A stretch of 64,000 nucleotides of DNA from Conchocele bisecta (GCA_029237695.1 CM055272.1:35908791-35972790), one strand, 5' to 3'; positions 44,700-56,781 are shown, counted from the first letter of the stretch. The notes: generated by a model from the letters alone, not told the origin. Numbers and translations are program-made.

Positions 44700-46119
44700 T
44701 TGAGAATTATAGGAAGAAACATTGCTCGTTTAATCAGATGGTTATTTCGTGAAAACATTATATGACCATTTTGGTCTCTGTCGTTTGTTGTTAAGGATAC
44801 TGTTAAATTAAAAAAGGCTGGGTTCTTGTAAAGCATGTTTGTGTTACGGCATGTTCTCTAAACATTGCGGAATCATTACAACGCTTATGTTTTGGAAATG
44901 AATATCTTAAAACTGATTCACAGAACTATTTCTATAGGTATTATAGTATTATCATTTTACAACTAAACCGTTATTATTCGAAAGCTAGCTTGATCGCATT
45001 TTCAGTGTGATAAATGTTTTGTTTGCTTTTTTTGTGCCAACTTTATGTTATTGCAAGTGTGTCCGTAGTCTAAGAGTGCGACGATTAACCTCCATTCTCG
45101 ATTATTCGCGATTCGTAACTCCATGGTTCGGTGCACGAATACAATTTTGTGGTTTTCTAAAAATCTGTTTTTAACTCGTTGTTGTTGTTGTTGCTGCTGC
45201 TGCTGTGAAATTCCCGCGCTTGTTTTTCGTCAAACGCTTTCCACCACTCTAGGTTAATTATTAGTCTGTGTGCCATCCACAAACACATACTGCGAACAGT
45301 TTCAGGACGTTCAGTCCATTAATATCATGCATTACATGTAACTTTTTTATATAAAATATTTGTAAATCAACTAAAACGTTATAGTTGACAATGCATGCTA
45401 CATTTGCATGTAACGAATACACATGATCGTCGTTGTATTGCGCAACATCACAATAATTTAATCTGTGAATACTTCATGAATATTCACGAGGCGGACTTGA
45501 TTGGATTTGCCACCGTTATTCCTTGGTCGTACAGTGAGGAGCCGCGTTTAGCCTCCGGGAACAAGTATTTGGTCACCGATAGTGAGAGATGATTATACAC
45601 AAGTTATGACCCGAGTGACCAGTGTCCATCAATGTTCAGCAGCAGACAACATGCGAGAGCTCACGTGAATATCGGCCTTACCAATTATTGTAAAGTTAAA
45701 TGAATATTTCTTTAGAAAACCATGTGTTGGCACCAAATGGTAATAAAAATAAATGTTGTTTTTTGTTGTTGAATGTTGTTGTTGTTGTTATTTCTGTTTT
45801 GTTGTTGTTGTGTTGTCCCCCAGAAGTGCGTCCATTGCTATTTGTCAGATTTTCTGTGACCCGTTTCGATAATGTTTCACGCCGGGAACCAACACATTCG
45901 CCGAATGACGTCGCTGGTGGCCGATAGAGGGCGCTATCCATTGTCCTAACATGCAATCACTCTGTTTAAATTATCAATTTCTTTTGTCCCCAATTCCCTG
46001 TTTGCCCCGACGCACGAGGATCCATCGGTTTACAATTAACGTATAATTGTCATCCATGTGTGCACTTGAGTTATCTCCCGTGCCCATTGCAGTTTTTCTG
46101 TGATGGTGATTTATTAAAG
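44700..46119. other. No gene recognised; GTT/GCT microsatellites
   Basis: Short trinucleotide runs lie at 45178-45206 ('gttgttgttgttgctgctgc') and 45755-45815 (GTT-rich). No exon or RNA gene is visible. Confidence 0.5.
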
Positions 46120-46480
46120 AAAATATGTTCTGTAAATGATGTTAAATCTTGAAATATATTTCAGAGCACACGCGGAATGTAATTCCTTATGTCCTCTGAA
46201 ACTGATGTCAACTTTCGACGTCATTAAGAGAAATGAAGCTGATTTTTAAAAAAAAAGATATCGATAAAAAGCAAATTCAATACGAGCGATAATTCCAGTC
46301 TTGCCCTCCCGTATTATATTTCAATGGATCGTTTGAGTGCTTTGTTTTACGAATATAATTTCGCTATGTAAAATTCGTCAACTTTTGACGTCATTTAAGG
46401 AAAGTATCGTAAATAGTTTTCATGAGATCTCGCAGATCTTCTTATGTACCAAATCACATGACGTGTCTCATATACGGACC
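46120..46480. repeat. Family K palindromic repeat, two partial copies
   Basis: 'gcggaatgtaattccttatg' with 'aactttcgacgtcattaaga' (about 46170-46230) and 'aacttttgacgtcatttaag' with 'tttcatgagatctcgcagat' (about 46380-46440) are two K fragments in the same orientation. Confidence 0.6.
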
Positions 46481-46575
46481 GGAGTGCACCTGAATGAGGC
46501 GAACCATTCAATTGCATTTCTAAATTTACAATATCATTTCAGCATTTAGGCTACATAGGGTAGAATTGCTATATA

Positions 46576-46764
46576 GAGAATAGCAGGTTAGTGCCATGAA
46601 TGGGAAAAAATATCTGGCAAGGCTCAGGAAACGGGATGGGCGAGGCTCTGCCGAGCACATCCCGTTTCCATGTCGCGCCAGATATTTTTCCCATTCACGG
46701 CACTAACCTACTATTATAATTATCCCGTCAACACCTACAAATGGCTTTAAAATGCAAAAAAATA
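46576..46764 (+). mobile_element. Family B palindromic MITE, copy 7, tail truncated
   Basis: The full hairpin is present. The tail stops at 'aaaatgcaaaaaaatat' and runs into family F sequence. Confidence 0.85.
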
Positions 46765-47720
46765 TGAGGGAATGGCGAACAGTGCAGTTCCTGATCAGAC
46801 TGTGCGAATACACTGGTCACAAAACTGATAAGCCCCATTTCGCCAGTCACAGCTACAGTTTCTATGTCAATCATCTGTGTGAGACCATCTCTAAAATACC
46901 GTGAGTTCTGATAAGATGAACAGGCTGATCAGGGTATACATTGGTCGCATAACCCGTAAGCCCTATTTCTCCCACATATTCAATGTCAGTCGCCATAGTA
47001 CAGTGGCGTCAGCGTGTAAGTGCACACACGAACGAACACGACAGGTTGGTTCCAACCTGTCGTGTTCGTTCGTGTGTGCACTTACACGCTGACCCCACAT
47101 TAAGATACCCATCTCTAAAATACCGATAGTGGCTAACTGTGCGGATGCAACCGTGAGTCGAAAACTGTGTGTGCACAGGCTGATCAGAATCTACACTGGT
47201 TGCAAACTCATAAGCCCCATTTCTCCAGTCACAGCCACATAACCAATGTTCATCGCCTGTGTGGGACGATCTCTAAAATACCGTGTACGGATGCGTAGGC
47301 TGATCCGGATCTACACTGGTCGCAAAACTCATAAGCCCCATTTCTCCAGCCACAGCCACAGTTTCAATGTCCATCAACTGTGTGAGACCATTTATAAAAT
47401 ACCATGAGTCGCTAACTGTTCAAATGCACAGGCTGATCAGGATCTACACTGGTCGAACAACTCAAACATGTAAGCCCAATTTCTTCCGTCACACCCATAT
47501 AGTAAATGCCCGTTGCCATAGTGATATGATGCAACGTTGAGTCGCTAACTGCGGATGCAACCTTGAGTCGCAAACTGTGTGTGTGCACAGGCTAATCAGA
47601 ATCTACACTGGTTGCAAACCTCATACGCCCCATTTCTTCCGTCACAGCCACATAGCCAATGTCCACCGCCTGTATGAGACCATCTCTCAACTTCCGTGAG
47701 TCGCTAAATAAATAGCGTGT
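46765..47720. repeat. Local tandem expansion of family F
   Basis: Six or seven imperfect units are strung together. Each has 'aggctgatcaggatctacac'-like and 'cccatttctccagtcacagc'-like parts plus a spacer with 'gtgagaccatctctaaaata' and 'gtgagtcgctaactg'. The spacer is not seen with isolated F copies. Confidence 0.75.
46995..47093. repeat. Perfect hairpin, arms about 47 bp, copy 1
   Basis: 'tcagcgtgtaagtgcacaca' is mirrored by 'tgtgtgcacttacacgctga', centred on 'aggttggttccaacct'. A shorter relative is at 58003-58077. Confidence 0.85.
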
Positions 47721-47923
47721 CCGAATTAGGGCGAGTGCGAACGGAACCCTGGGAAACCTCTGCCGTGGGATTTGTTTCTGTCCGAACGTTGGTTAATAAA
47801 TCATCCCATCATGTCGCTCTATGAGAGCTAGAGAGTCACGTGGGTTAGTTGATCATTGGATGCTGTACGGAGATTAGTTGCGAACAATAGCCCTTGGAAT
47901 CTACTCCCGTACCGTCCGAACGG

Positions 47924-48479
47924 TCTGTTTCACGAAAGCTGCCCAAATTTTACGGCCATATAAACAATTCAAAAACAATATTTTTTTCGATAGTAATAAA
48001 TTAAAGGAAAATTTAAGAATGAGCCTTCTTTTTATTTCTTGAAATTTGGTCAAATATTGGTTTTATTACGAAAAATTGATTTCTCTATGGGAATTTAACA
48101 CGGGGGAAAAAGAGGCAAAGGAGTGTGGGAGGAGTCAAAAAATGAAATTGACTCCGAAACCTAGCTAGATAGCTTGGATATGATCTAACTAAGAAAACAA
48201 AAGTTAAATTTTAAAAATCGGTCCAGGATTACTGAAATTCTAAAAAAAAATCCCCATGTTAAATCCCCATAGACATCTTCACTACTCCGTGAAGATGTCT
48301 ATGGGGATTTAACATGGGGAAATTTTGTTTTCGCAATAAAATCAATATTTGACCAAATTCCACGAAATAAAAAGAAGGCTCATTCTTAATTATTCCTTTA
48401 ATTTAGTATTATTAAAAGAAATCTTGTTTTTGAATTGTTTATATAGCCGTAAAATTTGGGCAGCTTTCGTGAAACAGAT
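47924..48479. mobile_element. Family L long palindromic element, copy 2
   Basis: The outer ends 'tctgtttcacgaaagctgcc' and 'ggcagctttcgtgaaacaga' are perfect inverted repeats. Arms of over 200 bp converge on 'agacatcttcactactccgt' / 'gaagatgtct'. This is the most complete copy. Confidence 0.85.
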
Positions 48480-48819
48480 GGTAGTCTGTCTTTCAATCCA
48501 GCATTGAAACTCTGCGACAGTCACTTGCCGTTGTCTCATCACATTCAAGTTTTAATTATATTGACATTTCGTAGACTATACGAACTGATTCGATTCTCAT
48601 GGGGCAAGGGTGAATTAATATTTTCTGACTTTTATTTTATATTTCCTTTAAAACGACATCTTCTGTTTCAATGCGCCGCGGTTTAATTGCAATCTGGGAT
48701 ATACGAGTCGTCGGGCGGAAAAATAGATGTATGACAATTTGTGAACAGTGTAGCGTGGATTCCTGATTACAATGGAACCCCTGTAAACCGGACATTGGGG
48801 ACAATATACGTGGAATGAC

Positions 48820-48905
48820 GAACAGTGCAGATCCTGATCAGACTGTGCGGATGCACAGGCTGATCTGGATCTACACTGGTTGCATAACCCATAGGCCCCA
48901 TTTAT
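48820..48905. repeat. Family F dispersed repeat, fragment
   Basis: 'gcagatcctgatcagactgt' and 'aggctgatctggatctacac' are intact. A family H-like 'ggaacccctgtaaaccggac' lies just upstream at 48773. Confidence 0.65.
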
Positions 48906-49014
48906 CCCTCGTATATGTTTAACTTAGATGTGTTTCGCTGTTATGTATCTCTGATTACAATGACTTTTCATGATGGCAAAACACTAGAATGTGTCATGAA
49001 GCGCTAACATGTCT

Positions 49015-49234
49015 GGGGGCCGTTTCACTAAACTTCGTACGACTAAAATGTTCGTAAGTGGGAATTATGATAGTCCGTAAATTTCACATTAACAATGTTT
49101 TCTTGTAAACAATTACTGGATTTACATTTATTGAGCATAGGCTGTATTTACAAATGTAAATGCATCAATTTCCAGACGATTCTAAATTTGCACTTACGAA
49201 CATTTTAGTCGTACGAAGCTTAGTGAAACGGCCC
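49015..49234 (-). mobile_element. Family A hairpin MITE, copy 9, inverted, centre deleted
   Basis: The terminal text is symmetrical, but the internal order is opposite to other copies. The right half of the 'ggctgcatatgcagcc' centre is gone. Confidence 0.8.
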
Positions 49235-49242
49235 TCTGATTT

Positions 49243-49312
49243 ACAGTGGAACATCTCCAAACCGGGCACCCTGTGGACCTCCCAGGGTGTCCGGTTTGGA
49301 GAGGTTCCAGTG
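49243..49312. repeat. Family H small palindrome, copy 3
   Basis: 'acagtggaacatctccaaac' faces 'ggtttggagaggttccagtg'. Confidence 0.75.
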
Positions 49313-49359
49313 TATTTCGATGGGTCAATAGATGATCTTATATGAGTAAATATTCAATA

Positions 49360-50560
49360 TGATATTTAGTCAACGAGTTTACTGATGTCATAAGACACGA
49401 TGCTCTGTCGGGTTTTTTATGAAATCAGTCTACGCGTACAATAAATATAAAATTACCCTTTCACCCCTAAGTAACTGAAATGGAATTTGATATGTTAATT
49501 GTGCAACCAATCCAATGGTCGCAAAATTATTTTCAGACTAGTCCATTTATGAAAATGGGGTGTTTTTGCTCTCAAAAATATAAAAACTACTTGCAAAAAG
49601 TGCAGATCCTGATGAGACGGCTCGTCACGAGCCGGCTCATCTGGATCTACACTGTTTGCCAATACCACTTTATCCAGTCCAACACAGTGCGTATGTGCCG
49701 TGAAACACGATGCCGTGAAACATTTTCGATATCCTGTCAATACGACCTAGTCACTGCGTATGAATATGTGCGGTGGGTTATTTTTATTGCATTTTAAAGC
49801 TATGTGTAGGTGTTGACGGGATAAATAGAAAAGTAGGTTAGTTCCGTGAATGGGAAAACATATCTGGCGCGGCACGGAAACGGGATGTGCTCGGCAGAGC
49901 CTCGTCCATCCCGTATCCTAAGCCTTGCCAGATATTTTTTCCCATTCACGGCACTAACCTACTATTCTCTATATACAGGTCTGTGGTGTTGAATGGGTTA
50001 ACGCGTTTACTGAGTTCATAACACACGATGCTCTGTAGGGATTGTTATGAAATCAGTAAACGCGTTTATTAAATATCAAATTAAATCACCACCAAAATAT
50101 GTGTTCATTTACATCATCGTATTTTGCAGCTGTAGTTATGTGTCCTGTAGTGTGCGTATTTACATATTTACTCACAATTGAAATACTTGTTCACTATGGA
50201 ACTACTGCGAAAGTCAATTTATTTCAGAAAATGGGCGCTCTCGATGTATTAACACAGTGTAATAAAATCACAATACACTAGTGTAATATATAATATGCAA
50301 ATTAGCGCGTTACAGAAAATATGTTTGGTGACCAGTACGGCTTTAATGTATGCCGATGTGTTTATGCAATACATATAATCTAACAGTTGTAATGATTTAA
50401 TATGCTATTTATTAAATTCGTTACTTGGGGGGATGAAAAGGTTGAACTCGTTGAGTAATTTCATAAGAAACTCGGCATAGCCTCTTTTCTTATGAACTCA
50501 GTAAACTCGTTTCCTAAATATCATATTAAATCATCATTCGAGTGTATGCAATAGTCAACT
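49360..50560. repeat. Dispersed repeat with 'gatgctctg' hairpin, three pieces
   Basis: Related segments, 'actgatgtcataagacacga' (49380), 'actgagttcataacacacga' (50007) and 'ttgagtaatttcataagaaa' (50452), share 'cagtaaacgcgtttattaaa'-type flanks. Each is an inverted repeat around a short loop. A family B element lies between the first two. Confidence 0.5.
49668..49973 (-). mobile_element. Family B palindromic MITE, copy 8
   Basis: Begins 'tatccagtccaacacagtgc' (diverged) and ends 'cactaacctactattctcta'. A family F fragment with 'tgatgagacggctcgtcacg' precedes it. Confidence 0.85.
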
Positions 50561-50583
50561 GAGTGATAACATCGTAGTCCTCA

Positions 50584-50826
50584 GGAGCCCGTTTCACTAA
50601 ACTTATTACGACTAAAATGTTCGTAAGTGCAAATTTAAGATCGTCTGTAAATTTCAATTTATGGATTTACATTTATTGAGCATAGGCTGCATATGCAGCC
50701 TATGCTCAATACATGTAAATTCAATAATGATTTACAAGAGAACAATGTTAATGTGAAATTTACAGACTATCATAATTTTTCACTTACGAACATTTTAGTC
50801 GTACGAAGCTTAGTGAAACGGCCCCC
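50584..50826 (+). mobile_element. Family A hairpin MITE, copy 10
   Basis: Complete copy with intact 'ggctgcatatgcagcc' centre. It shares the 'cttattacgactaaaatg' variant with copies 4 and 5, marking a subfamily. Confidence 0.9.
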
Positions 50827-50829
50827 AGA

Positions 50830-51037
50830 TCAGTAGCCTATTATATATACATATATATATATATAGTAGGCTCGTTAGGGACATTCGTGTCTTCATCCCT
50901 ACGCGTACTATAAAAATGATAATTATAAACCTGATTAAAGGCGTTTGGTCTTTGATATGTACATACATGGATGAAACAGATTATGAAAATAGTTAAATTG
51001 TAGATTGTTATCGTACTATGTTTGAACCCAATTGTAC
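50830..51037. other. Fragment of the 'cgttagggacatt' repeat
   Basis: 'aggctcgttagggacattcg' at about 50868 also occurs, in either orientation, near 56190 and 57390. Nothing else is recognised. Confidence 0.4.
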
Positions 51038-51040
51038 CTG

Positions 51041-51343
51041 TATCCTATTTCACCAACATGGCAAAGTATACTTATCTAGTAAAGTATACTTTGAGGGAGA
51101 AATTTTCAATTTAAGGATAAATTTATTATTTTTTATTATACTGAATTTATTACATTATCACAGCCATTTTTGCTGTGACAATGTGATAAATTCAGTATAC
51201 TAATTCTGCATACTTTTAATCATCAAGTATATGCAGTCGTTAGTTCTATGTGAAATAATGCATTTCGAGAAAAGAAAATGATTACTCCCTCAAAGTATAC
51301 TTTGCTAGATAAGTATACTTTGCAATTTTGATGAAATCGGCTA
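51041..51343 (+). mobile_element. Family E palindromic MITE, copy 6
   Basis: Flanked by CTG (51038-51040) and CAG (51344-51346). The left end has TATCC instead of TAGCC. Confidence 0.85.
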
Positions 51344-51423
51344 CAGAATGCGCGTAGTCTGGAACTATGCTGATCAATCGCCATTCAATCAATTAGCATG
51401 GTAAGAATTATTTCTGTCATTAT

Positions 51424-51778
51424 AGGAATGAATGGCGTTTTTGTGGAATTTATCGGGGTATAAACTTGGAAAAGTCGCGAGAATACTGGACGAAGGCCGG
51501 AAGGCCTCGTCCAGTATTCCCGCGACTTTTCCAAGTTTATATCACCGATAAATTCCACAAAAAGGCCATTCATTCCTTATAATTCCAGCATTTGAAATAA
51601 ATTCATCAAGAAAATGTGTTTATTTTCCGTTTTCTTAAGAATTATTTTAACTGTGCCTCACGTTTACGGAAAGTAGTTCGGCATGGGAGTTTACTGGGAT
51701 ATAAATTTTGGACAGAGACTTGCTACTGGCCAATCAAATGTTAGGGAATTGTGTAAATATTTGTGTGCTTGAATTATT
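51424..51778 (+). mobile_element. Family C palindromic MITE, copy 2
   Basis: Full copy with hairpin plus the non-palindromic tail containing 'tactgggatataaattttgg'. No internal insert. Confidence 0.9.
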
Positions 51779-52382
51779 ACTGATATACACGCCAACGCCG
51801 GAATGGTTTTTGCAAGGGCTGAATTACGACCATTATGTCAAACGCTAGTGGTTTTATTTTTTTCACAAACTTGAAAAAATAAATCCCAATTGAAATGCAA
51901 AATAATGTGAGTTTTTATTTATCACCATATATACATACATGTGTATATTTTGATATTATCACTTCGTTCTCGTATATATATACTTTCCAATTACAATAGA
52001 CAATGCGCCTTTCAGCTCCAGGTTTTATGCGGGTTTTATGTTTCGCAAAAGAAACGACCGCAAATGACTGGTTAAATATCTGTAAGTCTCTTTGTGCCAT
52101 TATCCGCCCGCCGAATGTCAATTGCGTGTACACCCGTCAATGGAAGACAAGTCCCATGATGCTCTAGTGACAAAAATTAACCAATCAGACATGGTAATTA
52201 AGTAAATCGACATCAAACTTGACTCGAGTTAAACTTTAATCCGGTTAGCAAACTTCGTTGAACGGTCCCTGGTGACGTAGTACGCAGTAATCAAGGACGA
52301 TACGTCTATCACGATAAAAGTTCAGACGACTGAGAAATGGGACCTTATGAGATTTGAACATTTGAATGGATCAGTAGAAATA

Positions 52383-52713
52383 GAGAATAGTTGGTTAGTG
52401 CCGTGAATGGGAAAATATATCTGGCAAGGCTTAGGAAACGGGATGGGCGAGGCTCTGCCGAGCACATCCCGTTTCCGTGCCGCGCCAGATATTTTTCCCA
52501 TTCACGGCACTAACCTACTATTCTACTTATCCCATCAACACTACAAATAGCTTTAAAATGCCAAAAACATAACCCCAGCGGCATCCTCAAAATCGGAGAA
52601 TCGACTAGTATGACAACCGCAAATATTCATACGCAGTGATTATAGGTCGTATTGACAGGATATCAAAAATGTTTCACGGCACCGTGATTTACGGCACATG
52701 CGCACTGTTTTGA
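52383..52713 (+). mobile_element. Family B palindromic MITE, copy 9, interrupted near its right end
   Basis: Hairpin and nearly full tail are present to 'cgcactgttttga'. The last bases, 'agggata', lie at 53829-53835, beyond the N2 element that inserted here. Confidence 0.85.
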
Positions 52714-53820
52714 CACAGGTGGAAGACTCGGACCTATGACACCAAAATAATGCCCATTAAAAAATCCCATTACCCCACTCACTTGGTCTCGTACATTACC
52801 ATCTTCTATTTATAGAAGGTGGGTATGAATATGGCAATTATAGAAAGAGCCCTCTATTTTCCGATTCGCACAAACACAATAAACATCGATTAAATGTATG
52901 AAATAATGTCTCTGGCAATCGATAAAGGTATTAGGTGTGTGAATATGCTCACTTCAAATCGCTTTTTCAAGTATTTATTGAGTTATTCGCGTTTTGATTA
53001 CCCCATCCAAAGCGAAAGTTGCTTGTACGAAAGAATCTCACACAGAATCGGAGGCCGTCCGGCGTGGATTACATTAGAAACTCCAACCATACAAAGTTCG
53101 TCCAATTGTGATCGTTCACCGATCTAAAAAACACATTTTTTCTACTTTCATTCATGATTCGCGTACTATCAGATTATGTCTTCCGCAATCCCGAAATAGG
53201 TTGAATGACGTCATACAGTTTAGATTTAGCCAATCAGAGATGTTCTTTACATAGACGCTTCCGGTTGTATTATGGAAGATGGTGCATTGACCCAGTTCCA
53301 GATAATGAACGAAATTAGACAAAAAAGTGTTTTTTAGATCGGTGAACGATCACAATTGGACGAACTTTGTATGGTTGGAGTTTCTAATGTATATGGTCAT
53401 GGTGCACCACTTTAGTTTGAGCTGGCGATCAGCTATCGGCCAAATATGACCGATAATCCACGCCGGGTGGCTTCCGATTCTGTGCGAGATTCTTTCGTAC
53501 GCGCAACTTTCGCTTTGGATGGGGTAATCAAAACGCGAATAACTCAATAAATACTTGAAACAGCGATTTGAAGTGAGTATATTCACACACCTAATACCTT
53601 TATCGATTGCCAGAGACATATTTCATACATTTAATCGATGTTTATTGTGTTTGTGCGAATCGGATCCGGAAAAGAGAGGGCTCTTTCTATAATTGCCATA
53701 TTCATACCCACCTTCTATAAATAGAAGATGGTAATTTACGAGACCAAGTGGGTGGGGTAATGGGATTTTTTTTTTAATAGGCATATTTTTGGTGTCATAG
53801 GTCCGAGTCTTCCACCTGTG
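52714..53820. mobile_element. Family N (hAT-like) foldback element, copy 2
   Basis: The 1,107 bp element is bounded by exact 8 bp duplications TGTTTTGA (52706-52713 and 53821-53828). Ends are 'cacaggtggaagactcggac' and its mirror. The arms run for over 400 bp each, including 'ttctatttatagaaggtggg' and 'gaataactcaataaatactt', around a roughly 200 bp centre. The mirrored frames it gives on both strands are not independent genes. Confidence 0.85.
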
Positions 53821-53843
53821 TGTTTTGAAGGGATAAGAAATGA

Positions 53844-54109
53844 TTTTATCCCGTCAACGCAGTGCGTATGTGCCGTGAAACACGCTGCCGTGAAACATTT
53901 TTGATATCCAGTCAATACTATTTTTGCATTTTACAGCCATTTGTAGGTGTTGACGGGATAAATAGAATAGTAGGTTAGTGCCGTGAATGGGAAAACATAT
54001 CTGGCGCGGCACGGAAACGGGATGTGCTCGGCAGAGCCTCGCCCATCCCATTTCCTGAGCCTTGCCAGATATTGTTTCCCATTCACGGCACTAACCTACT
54101 ATTCTCTAT
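53844..54109 (-). mobile_element. Family B palindromic MITE, copy 10
   Basis: Inverted relative to copy 9 and only about 8 bp past its end. Together B9, N2 and B10 form a nested 1.7 kb palindrome. Confidence 0.85.
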
Positions 54110-54129
54110 CTATTTTCCTTATTTCTGAA

Positions 54130-54212
54130 CCAAAGTATATGTTGTGACCACTCATTTGAACCGTCTCGGCGAGACGGTTCAAATGAGTGGTCACAACATA
54201 TACTTCTGATGA
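54130..54212. repeat. Family J palindrome, copy 2
   Basis: 'agtatatgttgtgaccactc' is mirrored by 'gagtggtcacaacatatact', with 'cgtctcggcgagacgg' at the centre. The arms are near perfect. Confidence 0.85.
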
Positions 54213-54230
54213 GAAATAAAGAAATTCTTG

Positions 54231-54283
54231 AGCCTTGCCGGATATTTTTCCCATTCACGGCACTAACCTACTATTCTCTATTA
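54231..54283. repeat. 53 bp direct repeat of the end of family B copy 10
   Basis: It repeats 54057-54109 ('gagccttgccagatat' to 'ctactattctctat') almost exactly. The family J palindrome lies between the two copies. Confidence 0.85.
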
Positions 54284-54344
54284 AGTCCATAAAGGACGTA
54301 GTACTGTATGTTTTGCGAAGCCTGTCCCAATGTTACAGATATAT

Positions 54345-54876
54345 CCACAATGTAAAAACAAGATTGTTTTCGAAGTTAATATTAAATTTTACAAAATTTA
54401 AGACTGAGCCTTCTCTTTATTTCGCGAAATTTGGCCATATATTTATCTTATTACGAAAAATTATTTCTCTACGGGAAACATGGGTAAAAAGAACGGGAGA
54501 AGCTGCAGGAGGAATCGAAAAACGATTGTTTTTTTAAATTGAATCTGAAACCTGGCTAGATAGTTTGTAAATGATCTTATAACTAAGGCAACAAAAGTTA
54601 AATTTTGAAAATGTGTTCATTATTTCTGAAATTAGAAAAACTTCCCTATGTTAAGCTCCATACCCCATAGACATACATGTATTCACTCTGTGAAGATGTC
54701 TATTTGGATTTAACATAGGGAAGTGTTTTTTTCGCAATATCAATATTGGACCAAATTTCTCATAATAAAAAATGTTCATTCTTAAATTTCGATACAATGC
54801 CATATTAGCGAAAACACTATTATTTTTGGAAATCGTTTATATAGCCACATAATTTTGACAGGTTTTGTGAAACAGA
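54345..54876. mobile_element. Family L long palindromic element, copy 3
   Basis: Recognisable by 'gaagatgtctatttggattt', 'actgagccttctctttattt' and the end 'ggttttgtgaaacagaca'. The arms are diverged from each other. Confidence 0.7.
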
Positions 54877-54879
54877 CAC

Positions 54880-55530
54880 TCGTCCCCTTCTTCCACATGC
54901 TCGCGGTTGCCATGAAGGGACAAATAGCTAAACATTAGAACGAATGACAGTTCCGGAGTTAAAAATATTGTTCGTTTGTTTGCTCAAACGGAAAAAAATA
55001 CGCAAAAACACAATTTGTTTGAACGAAAACAATGTTCGTATGAACATGCATATATAATTAAATCTTGGATTTTTGTTGCCATTGGTACAATCTGAGAATG
55101 TAGAATAATTTTAAAGTAATGTATCTGTAATTCTCAACAACTCTACTCAATTTCAAGTTCTTATCCCATTGGAAAATTTTGTTTAAAAACATTCTGCTTA
55201 CGACATGAAAATTGTGATGTTTTTGGCAGCCATCTTGGCCCCCGAGTTGCCATGAGCCATATCTTATTTGTTCGTATATTGTATGAACATCATAGTGTAT
55301 TTCCCTACAACACCACCAAGTTTCATGTTTATATCACAATCAGAACATGTTTTATATTCTTTATGAAAATTGTGATTTTGGCGGCCATTTTGGATTTCTG
55401 GGTCGTCATCGGCAAAATCTGAGATGGCTCCATATCTGAAAACAATCAGTTTGTGGTTATCTACAACTCCACCAAATTTCATGCTTGTATCACAAAGTGA
55501 ACAATTCGGCCTCTATATGTAGCTAAGAAC
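54880..55530. repeat. Diverged tandem repeat, unit about 170 bp
   Basis: Three related segments carry 'atgaaaattgtga', 'gcggccattttggatttctg' and 'ccaccaaatttcatgcttgt'-like text, at about 55140-55260, 55260-55390 and 55390-55500. No gene recognised. Confidence 0.55.
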
Positions 55531-55532
55531 CT

Positions 55533-55775
55533 GGGGCCCATTTCACTAAACTTCGTACGACTAAAATGTTCGTAAGTGCAAATTTTGGATCGTCCGGAAA
55601 GTTCAATTGATGAATTTACATTTAATGAGCATAGGCTGTATATGCAGCCTATGCTCAATAAATGTAAATCCAATAATTGTTTACAAGACAATATTGTTAA
55701 TTTAAAATTTACAGACTATCATAATGTTGCACTTACGAATATTTTCGTCGTACGACGTTTTATGAAACGGCCCCT
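55533..55775 (+). mobile_element. Family A hairpin MITE, copy 11
   Basis: Complete but diverged at both ends ('gggcccatttcacta', 'gttttatgaaacggcccc'). The centre reads 'ggctgtatatgcagcc'. Confidence 0.88.
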
Positions 55776-55782
55776 GGCCTAT

Positions 55783-55883
55783 GAATCCAATAATTGTTTA
55801 CAATAAAACATTATTAATGTGAAAATCTTATTGTTTGCACTTACGAACATATTGGTCGTACGAAGTTTAGTGAAACGGCCCCC
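55783..55883 (+). mobile_element. Family A right-half fragment following copy 11
   Basis: It restarts at 'aatccaataattgtttacaa' and continues to 'agtttagtgaaacggccccc'. It is a direct, diverged repeat of the right arm of the preceding copy. Confidence 0.85.
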
Positions 55884-56194
55884 TGTGCTTTACGGTCTCG
55901 TTTGGGTATAATACTACTACACGATATTTCTATGTTTGTTTTACGCATTCCCATCGTAATCCATGAAATATACATTACAAGTTGGTGTAATATAAAACAC
56001 AAATGTTCATATAAAACTGCTCCAATCCTGTAGTAAGTCAATAAATCGCATCTTTAATTGCTATAAGGTTTATTTATGTAAACATGTCGAAACAAATAAC
56101 TCGTCAGACCCCCAAACTGAACCCATCAATCTCTGTTAACCACGCCAAAACAGTTTACATTAACGTATGGTGGATCGTTAGTATGGGGGCTCGT

Positions 56195-56605
56195 TAGGGA
56201 CATTTCGTCTCTTAAATGATAATGAAAAGACCTTAGAGATGAATGTAGAAACGATTAATAATAACCGTAAAGTTCGTTCTCTCGTCTTTACTCCTCACAG
56301 AAACGATACTTATATACCTTAAAGTTCGTATCTTCGTCTCCATTCCGTATAGTAACGATAAATACGAACCTCAAAAATAGTTTATTCGTCTCTAAGTCGC
56401 GTAGAAACGATACTTAAGGACCTTAAATGTCGTCTATTAGTCGCTATGCCACGTGGAAATATTAATTAAGAACCGTAGTTGTCGTTTGTCCGTTCGTCTA
56501 CGCCGCGTAGAAACGAAAATATAAAACCTTCATTGTCGCCTCTTCATCTTTAAACCGCGTATAAACGATACGTAAGACCCTTAAAGTTCGTCTCTTAATT
56601 TTCTG
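56195..56605. repeat. Diverged tandem repeat, unit about 62 bp, about 6-7 copies
   Basis: Units contain 'gcgtagaaacgatactta' and 'accttaaagttcgtctctt' in varied forms. The left boundary is 'gctcgttagggacatttcgt'. Single related fragments occur near 23590 and 50868. Confidence 0.75.
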
Positions 56606-56781
56606 CGATGTTCACTTCATGCCCAGTAAATCAATATCACCATTTCATTTTATATATTTAAGTAAATATTATAAGAAACTGTGATAAAAAGGGGTGATTT
56701 GGCATAATTTTACATGTTGGCATACTTTTGCATGCTGGCTACACATGTATATACATGTATGTACAAATAAGAAAACATTAT

